Below are positions 46,136-55,925 of a stretch of DNA of 64,000 bases, piece after piece. The notes under the pieces were generated by a model. That model ran no database searches and was not told the DNA's origin. It was given only the letters and a program-made list of their open reading frames with translations. Within the stretch, counting starts at the first letter, position 1; every line of letters starts with the position of its first letter. A program made the translations under genes and the position numbers. The stretch spans positions 990,635 through 1,054,634 of the forward strand of contig CAUJNA010001735.1 of assembly GCA_963377175.1 (NCBI GenBank). Direction: 5' to 3'. The stretch is from Effrenium voratum. Lineage: Eukaryota; Sar; Dinophyceae; Suessiales; Symbiodiniaceae.

Positions 46136-47340
46136 ACGATATCCTTAGTGACAGGATCTGGCACCAGCATCTCAGTCTATTTTGTTGCTCGCCTCCATTT
46201 GTCTAACGTAGGGTGGTAAACCTCTAAAAAATTGCGAGCACATAACGTTGTTTCCTTGAAGCCCTCTAGACCCTGTCTGCAAACAGCACATTCTATCTCT
46301 GGCCGGGATGTATATGCTGCTATAGTAAGATTTTGTCCTCTTGCCTCGCTACCTGGTTTGTGGCTGTCTCCAAAATTTGTCTGGTTTGATTAGGAAATGC
46401 ATTGGCAATATTATATAATGATAAAGCATACGAAAATTTGCTGCACCGAAGCTTGTGTTATAATACCTACTGCTGCAACATGGGGGTGTATGTGCGATTT
46501 GCTAGCGATAGCCAGACGCGTAAGTCTTTGTATTTTTGTGTTTTATAGTGTATATTGGGGTATTGAAAAAAATTGAGGATTTGATGTTATTTAATTAAAT
46601 ATAAAAATATATATAAAAGATGTTTAAAATGTTATTATAAATAAATGATTATTTGATATATTAATTAAATATTAAATGAATTTTAATGAATAATTGGTTG
46701 ATTTTTTAAAATATTTAATTTTTAAAAAAATAAGATTTGAACCCTTTTGGGGGTGTTGATATGTTTATTTAAAATATAGAAACAATTATTTAAATTTATA
46801 TTGGTAAGATATTTTTTATTATTTAATTACTAATATATATATTATATTATTGGTTATGGCTCGTAATTTCTCATGATTTTAAATAAAATGATTATGGACA
46901 AACCGATGTATACCTCCCGACTCTTTATTTGGAAGATATAATGGCCCCGGTCCATTTGTTCGAATATTTCGAGAAATAAATAAAAAATGAAGCCATTGCA
47001 TCTTCCGAATTATGGCTAGGGTAGCCCGGACAGATTTAGGTAAACATTCTATAAGAAATATGAAGCGATTACACCTATTAAGGGTAGCCCGAACCAATTT
47101 TCCAAAATAGCCGGTTTTTTCGGAAAAATGGTCTGGGAAAACGTGCGTGTACGATAAGCAAATTTCACGATTTCATGTTATGCAAATCATATATATAAAA
47201 TATAATATTTAATATTCTATTTAAATATAATAACATAATAATATAATTCAAATAATAGGGGACCCGTTACTTTCCAGCAGCGTGCAACATGAAGCCCGTG
47301 ACAGGAGAATAATAGAATCAGAGCATAAAATAAAAAAAAA
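46136..47340. other. AT-rich stretch without genes
   Basis: GC content drops sharply after about 46550. The stretch has A- and T-runs and no coding frames of note. GGGTAGCCCG occurs twice (about 47020 and 47082) within a loosely repeated segment. No organellar gene is recognised. Confidence 0.6.
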
Positions 47341-48190
47341 ACACATATTCCAATTTAATAATTATAGATAAATATATATGATTTTTTTTTTTTTTTCATA
47401 GAGATAAAAATTGGTAATCCGAGTAAATGTTTTACAAGGCGGTTTCGGAACATTTCCAGAAAAATAAATGATTGTGATTTTGAGCCTTTGCCTTAGATCC
47501 TGCCCAAACAAAATAGTTCGAAATATTATACATTGTACTACATTAAAAACCAAATTTTAAAGACCCAAATATCTAAAAACAAATTATGAATAGAATTTCT
47601 CAGCACCTTAATATCTTTTCTAAAACATTACGATACACAAAACAACAATGTGTCTCAGGTATCCGATGCTAACATGTAGACATTTAGTCAGTGCAAATCG
47701 AACACCTAAACAAGGAGAGAAGAGAACCATAGATTATAAACCTTAAAGATCCATCCCCATATATAATTATTATAACGCACACGAAAACATCCTCGACCAA
47801 AAAACATCCTAAATACAAACAAAACCGAACTGATTTCGTTCAAAACGATAAAAAAATCGTCATTTAATTATAATATAATAATCGGTTCTCACATCACTAA
47901 ACTCTCGCAAATCGAGCACAATATTAAATAGCTATTTTTCTATCCTCCCAACAAATATCCTTCATAGATATATTCGTTCCATAATAAACCATGCCAATGT
48001 GATTTCGATTAATTTAAGGCATTAAAAATTCGAATCTCTTAAATTAAGCCGAAATTAACCAGCTTCATCGTCTCATTAACCTAAATCTTGTTACTTAAAT
48101 ACCCTTTCATAACATCCTTTTTTAAAGCTAAACCAAAAAAATCCTTATTAAAAAATAATATATTTAGGTATACATAATACCTAAAAAAAA
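47341..48190 (+). repeat. 850-bp repeat, copy A (AT-rich)
   Basis: This segment aligns along its full length with 49685-50528 in the same orientation. Shared blocks include GATTTTGAGCCTTTGCCTTA, CAACAATGTGTCTCAGGT and CTAACATGTAGACATTTAGT. Most differences are C in copy B to T in copy A, or G in B to A in A. Both copies end in the same hairpin (48163-48185 here). No coding sequence is seen. It may belong to a repeat family or a decayed element. Confidence 0.85.
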
Positions 48191-48439
48191 TGTTAATAAT
48201 AAATATAAATTAAATTGTTTTAAATTTAAATAATTTAACAATAAAAATTAATAAAGCCTAAAAATACTTTAATCATTATTTCGATCCGATTTATTTAAAA
48301 CAAACTATAAAATATAAAAATATATTCAAAACAATATATTTTAAAATTGGAATTAAAATCGAAATCCTAAATTTTCATAAATTCATAATAACTAATCTAT
48401 TTAACATCAATTAAATTTCATAAATTCATAAAACACAAC

Positions 48440-49050
48440 CTATACAATATCAAGTTCAATCAAATAAACAAATACACAAATAAAAAACAAAAACAAAACA
48501 AAACACAAAGAAAAATAAAATAGAAAAAAAACAAAAAAAAAGACAAAACAAACACAAAGACAAATATAAACACACAAACACACAAACACACAAACACACA
48601 AACACACAAACACACAAACACACAAACACACAGACACAAACAAACACAAACAGACACAAACACAGACAGACACAAACACAGACACAAACACAAACACACA
48701 ACACAGACACACAGACAAACACAGACACAGACAGACACAGACAGACACAAACAGACACAGACAGACACAGACAAACAGACAGACACAGACAGACACAAAC
48801 AGACAGACAGACACAGACACAGACACAGACACAGACACAGACACAGACACACACAAACACACAACACAGACACACAGACACAGACAAACACAGACACAGA
48901 CAGACACAGACAGACACAAACAGACACAGACAGACACAGACAAACAGACAGACACAGACAGACACAAACAAACAGACAGACAAACAGACAGACAAACAAG
49001 AAAGACCAACAGACAAAGAGAGACAGAGAAAGACACCGACAAAGAAACAG
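48440..49050. repeat. CA-rich microsatellite (CAAACA/CAGACA)
   Basis: A long array of ACACAAAC and CAGACA units with almost no G outside CAGACA and no T. Parts of the array are themselves duplicated (about 48660-48800 and 48850-48980). Long frames on the minus strand translate to Cys/Val/Leu repeats and are artefacts of the array. Confidence 0.95.
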
Positions 49051-49395
49051 AGACAAAAAGAGACACACCTCCGGCGCGCAGCGTGCCGGATTCTGATGTC
49101 CACATGTCATAGGTTTCGCCTGCGCACACACACGCGTCCGACTCCGAGCCCGAGAGCCGTGATGCAGACGGGCTGCAAGAACGCGCGTGCGAGCTCTAGA
49201 TTGCGCGTGGATCGAGTTGCACGCGGCCGCTGGCCGCTTGTCCCCTGGCGTCCTCGCCCAGTGGAGCCAATGGGAAACGGTTTGTCATGCGTTTGTCTCG
49301 GCGCTACCCTGCCGCTCTCCTTGCCCTCCACGACGGCTATATTCTGGCCCGTGGCCAGGAAGTGGTTGCAGGTGTTCGGCGGCCGTCTTTGGACT

Positions 49396-49447
49396 GGGCA
49401 TCCCGGCTTGCTACCAGCCCGGGGCATCCCGGGTTGCTACCAGCCCG
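49396..49447. repeat. 26-bp direct repeat
   Basis: Two adjacent units, 49396-49421 and 49422-49447, begin GGGCATCCCGG and end GCTACCAGCCCG, with one mismatch. The surrounding 49050-49570 holds no supported gene. Confidence 0.85.
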
Positions 49448-49684
49448 ATTTGGATTGGTAGTTTGGATCGGTAATTTGGAAGTTAGGGGGTGGTTTCCCG
49501 TTCAATTTCAACATGATCTAAGGGGTTTAATCCCCAAACCACCAATCCAAACCAGCAAATAAAAGTAAATTACGGGTGCCAAAAAAGGGCCGAGCTCTTA
49601 GGGGCTAAGGTCCAGGCCGTGGCGGGTGTGCTAAGAACAGAGCAAATCTTATAGAGCCCACGCCGGTAAGACATTTTTTGCAAC

Positions 49685-50528
49685 AACACATTCCAATTTA
49701 ACAATGATAGACAAATATGGACGTTCATACTCACAGAAACAAAAATAGGCAACCCGAGCAAGTGCTTGACACAAGGCGGTTTCGGAATATTTCGAGAAAA
49801 TAAATGATTGCGATTTTGAGCCTTTGCCTTAGATCCTGGCCAAGCAAAATATTTCGAAAGACTATGCGCTGCACTGAACTGGAGACCCAATTCTGAAGAC
49901 CCAAATATCTAAAGACGAGTTGTAGATAGAATTTCTCAGCACCTCAATATATTTCTTAAAACATTGCGACGCACAAAGCAACAATGTGTCTCAGGTGCCC
50001 GATGCTAACATGTAGACATTTAGTCAGTGAAAATCGAGCGCCTAAACAAGGGGAGAATGGACCCGTGGACTGTTAGCCTTAAAAGATCCATCCCCATACG
50101 CAATTACTACAACGCACACGAAAACACCATCGACCAGAAAACATCCTAGGTACAAACAAAGCCGAACTGATTTCGCTCAAAACATTAGGAAAAACCGTCG
50201 CTAATCATAACAACCGGTTCTCACATCGCCAAACTCTCGCAAAACGGGCACAATATTTCAACCAAAATAATAATGGAATAATTAAATAAGCTTTTTTTCT
50301 AATCATAGATACGTTCGTTCCACAACAAGCCATGCCAATGCGGCTTCGATTAACCTAAGGGATTATATGTTCGAATTTCTTAAGCCAAGCCGAAATTAAC
50401 CAGCTTCACCGTCTCATTAACCTAAATCTTGTTACTTAGATACTCTTTCATAACACCCTGTTTTAAAGCTAAGCCAATCAACCTCATTGGAAAATATTAT
50501 ACTTAGGTATACATAATACCTAAGAGTA
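49685..50528 (+). repeat. 850-bp repeat, copy B (less AT-rich)
   Basis: This is the partner of 47341-48190. It retains more C and G at the sites where copy A has T and A. It ends with a 9-bp-stem hairpin (50502-50524), and the retroelement LTR begins only about 24 bases later. The element therefore seems to have inserted next to or into this repeat. Confidence 0.85.
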
Positions 50529-50551
50529 TTTTTTTTAAATCTATTATATTT

Positions 50552-50897
50552 TGTCAAGAGACGGCAAGGTGACGTCCCGTGGGACGCTGTGCACCGAACC
50601 CTCAAGCTTCAATACCAACCACGTAGAAAGGTGTATACGGACGATGCCGTTATAGCCGAAACCGTGTAAACGTTGTAAGGAAGAAGGGATGATAGTCACA
50701 ACAGTAGTCCTGACGGTGCGGCGCGAGCAGTCGTTTTCCTCCTAATGCCAATCACGGATATCCGCAGTCACACATCAGATCTTGAACCTCAATTGTGTCT
50801 TGAGCCAAATGGCGATCAAAGGAACTTGGGAAGCAACACCAACAAGGACCTCAGAACTGCTACCCAATTTCGGCACGGGGCCTAGAGGGTTTTAACA
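50552..50897 (-). repeat. Putative 3' LTR, 346 bp
   Basis: On the minus strand it begins TGTTAAAACC directly after AAATGGGGGA, a typical copia polypurine tract. It ends CTCTTGACA, so the ends form the imperfect inverted pair TGTTAA / TTGACA. To its left the sequence becomes AT-rich flanking DNA related to the 850-bp repeat. The second LTR is outside the window, so the call cannot be confirmed by comparison. Confidence 0.55.
50799..50813 (-). other. Spliced-leader-like sequence in LTR
   Basis: On the minus strand it reads GCCATTTGGCTCAAG. The dinoflagellate spliced leader ends GCCATTTTGGCTCAAG, so the match is 15 of 16 with one T missing, in the sense direction of the element. Relics of the leader are known to become fixed when spliced mRNA is copied back into the genome. 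The upstream CCGTA of the leader is not present. Confidence 0.55.
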
Positions 50898-50907
50898 TCC
50901 CCCATTT
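50898..50907 (-). other. Polypurine tract
   Basis: AAATGGGGGA on the minus strand lies immediately before the TG that starts the LTR. In LTR retrotransposons this purine run primes plus-strand synthesis. Confidence 0.5.
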
Positions 50908-51521
50908 GGGTCGCATTGTTCATCATGCGGTCCAAACACCACAAAACGTTCCACTGGCCACGGCTTCAACTACGAAATCGTGTCGTGCACTCTTTTACTT
51001 GCTATCACTACACCGTTCATTCGCTGTGAAACATGCCGGGTTCGATTGTACGAAAAGTGAAACATTCATCCTCCAATCGAAGCACACATCCATATGCAGG
51101 TGTATATAATACACTGTGGCCACTTCACTTGACCGCCAGTGAACATTCCAGCTGCCGCATTTGCGCATCGCGCAGCTGTCATCCATAAATGGGTTGGCCA
51201 CAAATGTCCACCATGCGCGCCCGCTTGTGATCGGTCTGCATATCTCCGGCAAAGAAACATCGGTGAGTAATCAATGCAAATCATAGCCATTCCAGATACC
51301 ATGGACAATGCATAAATAATGAAAAGATATCATCTATAAGGTAATAGTTCCATCCATGAATATCCAGAGCGTCATAGTCATCGGAATATGTAACCATGTA
51401 CACATCCAATCATCTTGGACACATGAATATAAATCATGACATAAGTCGTTCCACCGAAACAGTGTCGATGTGACGCAAGTAACAGATGGGGACTGGCCCA
51501 CATCGTACCGCAATCACATCT
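50908..51521 (-). other. Element 3' non-coding stretch
   Basis: About 610 bases lie between the last frame and the polypurine tract. No coding frame of note and no repeat are seen, apart from one copy of the GGGACTGGCCCA motif at 51489-51500. Confidence 0.5.
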
Positions 51522-53124
51522 TCACGAAGCATACCTGTCCCCGATGGACAGCCTATGGGTACGTCGGCGGAACTCCTCGTCCAAGTTCTTCTGGGCTTCT
51601 CGTGCCCGGACACACTTCTTGTTGTAGTCCTCTGGCAACCAGTGCCCTTTCCGAAGGCACCAATCCAGCAGGGGTGTGTCGCATTTGTTCGGGTCGACGG
51701 CCGAGATGATGGCGCTCACATTGACCGCGTAGCCATGCTTGCCAAGGTTTAGGCCATCCCTCACGAATGATATATACTTACAGTTGAAAGCTAGCGCAAA
51801 ACATCTGAAAATAATATCACCCACCGGGTGCACTCGGTCCTTGACCAGGAGCTTCATTTCTTCCTTGGTGACATCGAGGATTCTTGCTGCAATCCACAGC
51901 TTGTAGAATGTGTATAGTCCCTCGCATTTGTTCACCATCATACGAATATATTCGTCACGCTCCTCAACCGATCGGAAGGCTCTTGTCCGAACATTCTCCG
52001 ATTGAGAAATCTTCGTTATTGTTGATGGCAAAAGTATACCTTCCTGATCATGCTCAGTGATGTTGGGGTACCTCCTGAAGTCATTGTGGTAAGGGCAGCC
52101 CTCTCTCCCCTCGAGCTTGGCAATCATCGTTCTATCCTCACCACCTTCAAACATCCCCCACATCTTGGACAGCTGGAGTGCGATAAATCCTGCCATGTAC
52201 TGAGCCTCACGCGGCTCGTCAAGGCAGATCGCCATCCGTTGGGAACTTATAATGTCCCGTGACGCCAGATCGGTGTCGCGGTAATGCCAACCGCTGTCTT
52301 CTTCTTCTGACGCATAGCCGGATGTATATCCTTGCGTGTCCATGTCGTCATCTTCTCCCGGAACTTCCTCCGCTTCGTCTTCATCCTCCTGTGCTGCCGC
52401 ATCGTGGTTAGCTTCTTCCTGTGCACGCCTGGCATCTCCAGAGACGTTGGGGTTTTGGTTGTCCTCCTCGTCATCGGATTTGATGTGGATGTAGTATCTT
52501 CCGATGGAGATCAGTTGTGCCTCGCACTCCAGGCATAAGCAGAAGCAGGTGGGGATCGCGGTCGCACATGATGGACATATCCGGCACCTCAGTCCTTCCC
52601 ATGTCTCATCATTCAGGATGACGACTTTGCTGACTTCGTCCCGGACCTCGTTGACCTGTGCGTTGAACTCTTCCATCTTGTTGTTTCGATAGAGTTCGCA
52701 AGCACGATTAACCATGTCAACGATGTAGTGCAGATTATCGGCACCTGTCTCAGTCTCCGGCATCCTCTCGCTGATCTTTGCGACGTTCTGGAGGAACATC
52801 GCAGCCGACTCTTGGGATGAGTTGACAAAGCCAGGGCAGATCTCGTTCTCCACACACTTCGAGTACGCCCTCTTGATGTCAGCGTACTCCAGGCGCTTCC
52901 CTCCATTGCTTTTGCCAATCCAAATGGACTTGACCTCATAGAACGGGATCACGTCAAAGACCATGAAAGTCCCATTAGCCGCGACTCCAGCCCCATACCG
53001 CGCGAGGGTTGCACTGGGAATATAGATGATCGCAATCGGATCCCCTATCCTCACGTTCCGTAGCGTTGTCTTCGTCGCCACGTTCATCTCATCCCATGGA
53101 GCAAACGCCCCGAAGTGCAGTGCT
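51522..53124 (-). CDS. C-terminal part of extra frame: end of Tpt1-like domain, Cys cluster, unknown region
   Basis: The frame opens before its first ATG (53087) with ALHFGAFAPWDEMN, which continues the Tpt1/KptA-like domain from the previous frame after a single-base shift near 53125. The sequence up to about residue 57 (IGDPIAIIYIPSATL, VFDVIPFYEVKSIWI) matches the position of that fold's last strands. Next comes a cysteine cluster, RCRICPSC then CFCLCLEC (residues 168-188), likely to bind zinc. A strongly acidic stretch follows (about 204-265), then a helical region of about 250 residues ending IGDRYAS and a stop. The last region matches nothing I know. Confidence 0.6.
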
Positions 53125-53975
53125 AGCCTGTACCGCCATCGATTCCGCCGGGGACTAGCCCACAGCGTACGATGCTTGGCAGGTTTTCCACATACGTCAC
53201 ATGGAATGCTCCTCCGAGAGTATCACCCATTCTTGCGGAATACCTATTCGCCAGTGCGGATGAGCTCATGAATCCAAAATCACTGTGACCGGTTGTGACT
53301 CGGATGCACCAAGGTCTGTACCATCCATCGCATCTGTTGAACATCCTGTCGATGTCGTCCCGATCCACGCCAGCCTTGTTCATTTCCTCTCTGGCTGCCC
53401 TCGTGTCGTTCGGGTTCATGATGCTCGGAAACCTTGCTGCCAGAACCTGGAATCTCGACTTCTTGCTTCCGGATTCCTGCCACTTGATCACCTCCATGAT
53501 GCCCATGTATCGTTTCGCTCTCGTGGTGTATGGTGGGAATATGTCGTTGTTCCGGTCGTCAATGACAGCATCAATGTCGACCCATCCACCCTCGTCGCAC
53601 CTGAAAGCACTTCCTCGGCAATTGCCGATCTTGTGTCGAAGGACTTTGCATAGGTCGTGAGATAGCTGGTTTGCTTGGTCCCTTGAAGTAAATACCGAGC
53701 GATCATCACCAATCCTGCATAGTGGAGCACCGTCGAAAGGAGCAATGCAGAAGTTGACACTCTTGCCAAGTTGCATCACGTCCACTTGCTCAAGGATTGC
53801 ACCTTTGGGAAAGTACCTGGGGTCAACAATAGACGCGTATGCCCGTGGCATATGCACTTCAATCATGTCGCCGTACTTCGGGATGTAGCACGGGATGGTG
53901 TCGCATCCCATCTCAAGCGTCTTCTTGAATGTCCTGCTGTCCCCGCACGGGTTGTATGTGAGGTCGACGCCACCA
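53125..53975 (-). CDS. RNA 2'-phosphotransferase (Tpt1/KptA-like) domain
   Basis: Within the frame that starts at 54163, residues 167-340 carry the family's landmarks in order: LSHDLCKVLRH (family form LSxxLxxxLRH), EGGWVDIDAVI (DGYVxVDDLL), RVTTGHS (the R-x-x-x-GHS motif), and FHVTYVENLPSIVRCGLVPGG (H-GT-x-x-x-W-x-SIxxxGL). Tpt1/KptA enzymes remove an internal 2'-phosphate from RNA using NAD, classically after tRNA splicing, and use conserved Arg and His residues that appear retained here. The usual 'H-G-T' is 'H-V-T'. An insertion of about 85 residues lies between the second and third motifs. About 100 upstream residues are unassigned. Single-base shifts flank it near 53975 and 53125, so as assembled the domain is split. 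Confidence 0.7.
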
Positions 53976-55925
53976 CATTGTAAGCTCTCCTCCCTCAGCC
54001 GTGTCAGCCATCTCCACCAAATTAATAGTGTAGCTGTACATCTCAATTGTTTCTTTCCCTGCTTGTCCCCCTTTCTTTCTTTCCTTGGACGTTGATGAGG
54101 ACGGTTCCTCCGTATCCCCCATGTCTTCATCAGATGAAACAGGGTCACTGCTGAGTAGCTCACGGAGCACCTTCATCGCCTTCTCATTTCCAGCAGCCTC
54201 CTCAATGTCCTTGCAGTCGCCGTCGTGGGCCAGGTTCGCGCACTTCTTACAGATCCCCATATCTCCCATGCACTTCTCCATTGACTCCAGGAACCCTAGT
54301 GCCGCTCTCCGCCCGTCGATCACACGCTGCTTCTTGTCCTCCTTCTCAGTATTGGCTTGAGAACTTCGACTCGGGTCTGGTGCTTGACCCAGACCCTCAT
54401 CTTCGCCCTCCGTGGCCTTTCTCTTGGACCCTTGTGCAGAGGGCTCGGTGATCAGGGATCGTGGATGTCTGGGCTTGACCTTGTTCATGATGTCAAGCAC
54501 CTCCTTCGTGGGCACGCCGAGCTGTGCGGACGGTTTGTTCCGCTTTCTGTTCTGGCCCGTCGTGTGGGTCACGTTCCCAGCGAGGTGTCGCACTATTGAC
54601 TGCTCGAACTCCCTCTTGATCTTCCATGCATCCTTCCACAGTGGCAGTTCGTGCTGGAAGTACGACATCACCTCAAAGAATCCCAACACCATCTCGACGA
54701 CGTCTCCCAAGGATTCCTCGTTCGTGGTTTGTCCCAGGAGTTCATACATCGTTCCTTGGTCGAGCACACTCTTGATCCATGACGAATATGCCACATTGCC
54801 GAGATCCTTGCCTATCAAGAAGATGGACATCCTCTCCTCGACTCCCTCGGAATTCTTGCACACGATCACATCCCGGGATGCGCACAATTGCTTCCCGTGA
54901 CCGTTGTTGTAGAACTGCGCTGCTTGATCCACAGTCATGCTCACGAATCCCACGTGAGAAAGCTCCTTCTTCAGCCTTGAATACACGAGCTCCCGTATGA
55001 TCGTGATCATAGCCTGGATATTGTTGACGTCCACCATGAGGTTTTGAAGGTCGGGGATTGCCACCACGCATTCCGCGAAGAGGCGCGTGTACATTTTCTT
55101 CCCCTCGATAGACATTGCAAGACCGTTCGTGTCCGCGTTCCAGTTCGCGCAACAGTTCACGCAAGAAGAGGGATTGTACTTCGACTTCGGTCCGAGCACC
55201 TTCGACTTGCTCATCTGCATCTCTTTAGCGCAAAGTTCGCAGATAAATTTGCTGAGCTCCGTGACCGTATACCATCGAAGATGTTGATCACCGGCATCGG
55301 CTTTCCCAAAAGCATCCTGCTCGCCGTGTCCTTCATCTTGCCGCTCTTGTTTCCTCTTCGACTGTGCAGTGAAGGTCGGCTTGTACTCGAATTTCACCTT
55401 CGATTCCTCCATGTTCTTCGGGATGTTGAATCGAAGGTCGGGCTCGTTTATGCACGTCCCCTCCAGCTCACACACACACGTGTTGCTTGGTGCGACCGCA
55501 TCGATGGATTTCTCAATCAGCAGTCGTTTCAGAAGGAAATGTTGCAAGTTCGAGCTCCCAGGGATCTTGTAGTTCTTTCCTGTGAGCGCGTGGACCACGC
55601 GCCACAGGCGATCGTTCTCGGTCACCAGCGCGCCTGCCGCCTTGCAGATCTCACTAACCTTGTTGGCGATCGTCCCCAAGTCCCCTCTTCCACCATGGAA
55701 AGCAACATCGCGATTCACGCTCACCACGACCAGGCCCTTGCATGTGTTGACGAGGTCAGATATCGCCTTCTGCAGGGAGTCGATGATGGGGTTGGCGGTC
55801 ACCTGCCATCCGCATCCTCTCATGCACACCCAATCATATAGCGACATCCATATGTGCACCGACATTGGTGAGTCATCCATGTCTCGCCTCCGCCGTTCAG
55901 CGATGAGCTTATCCAGCTTCTGCAA
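53976..55925 (-). CDS. Extra frame, middle part, unknown
   Basis: This is 650 codons in the same frame as the upstream 460-codon frame, separated from it only by one TGA at 55926-55928; no ATG is needed at its start. It contains CxxC-type pairs (ICELCAKE, SCVNCC, ICKKCANLAHDGDC) and a basic, low-complexity stretch (GQNRKRNKPS) and ends acidic and Ser-rich before the frameshift near 53975. The body is mixed helix and strand. I recognise no domain. The continuous frame suggests one very large protein, with the downstream Tpt1-like part fused to it. Confidence 0.5.

Noticed and set aside
46725..46755. GGGTTCAAATCTTAT on the minus strand resembling a tRNA T-arm
   Set aside because: The stem does not pair, and no anticodon or acceptor arm is found in the flanking AT-rich DNA.
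48440..49131. Three overlapping minus-strand frames of 215-229 codons
   Set aside because: All three frames are open only because the CA-rich array has no stops. The translated Cys/Val/Ser/Leu repeats are artefacts.
47341..50528. Repeat copies A and B as the two LTRs of one element
   Set aside because: The interval between them is only a CA-rich array and about 600 bases without any retroelement frame, and the copies are too diverged in a one-sided way.
55044..55841. Plus-strand frame of 265 codons
   Set aside because: It lies opposite the continuous minus-strand frame of the retroelement and has no motif; it is a shadow.
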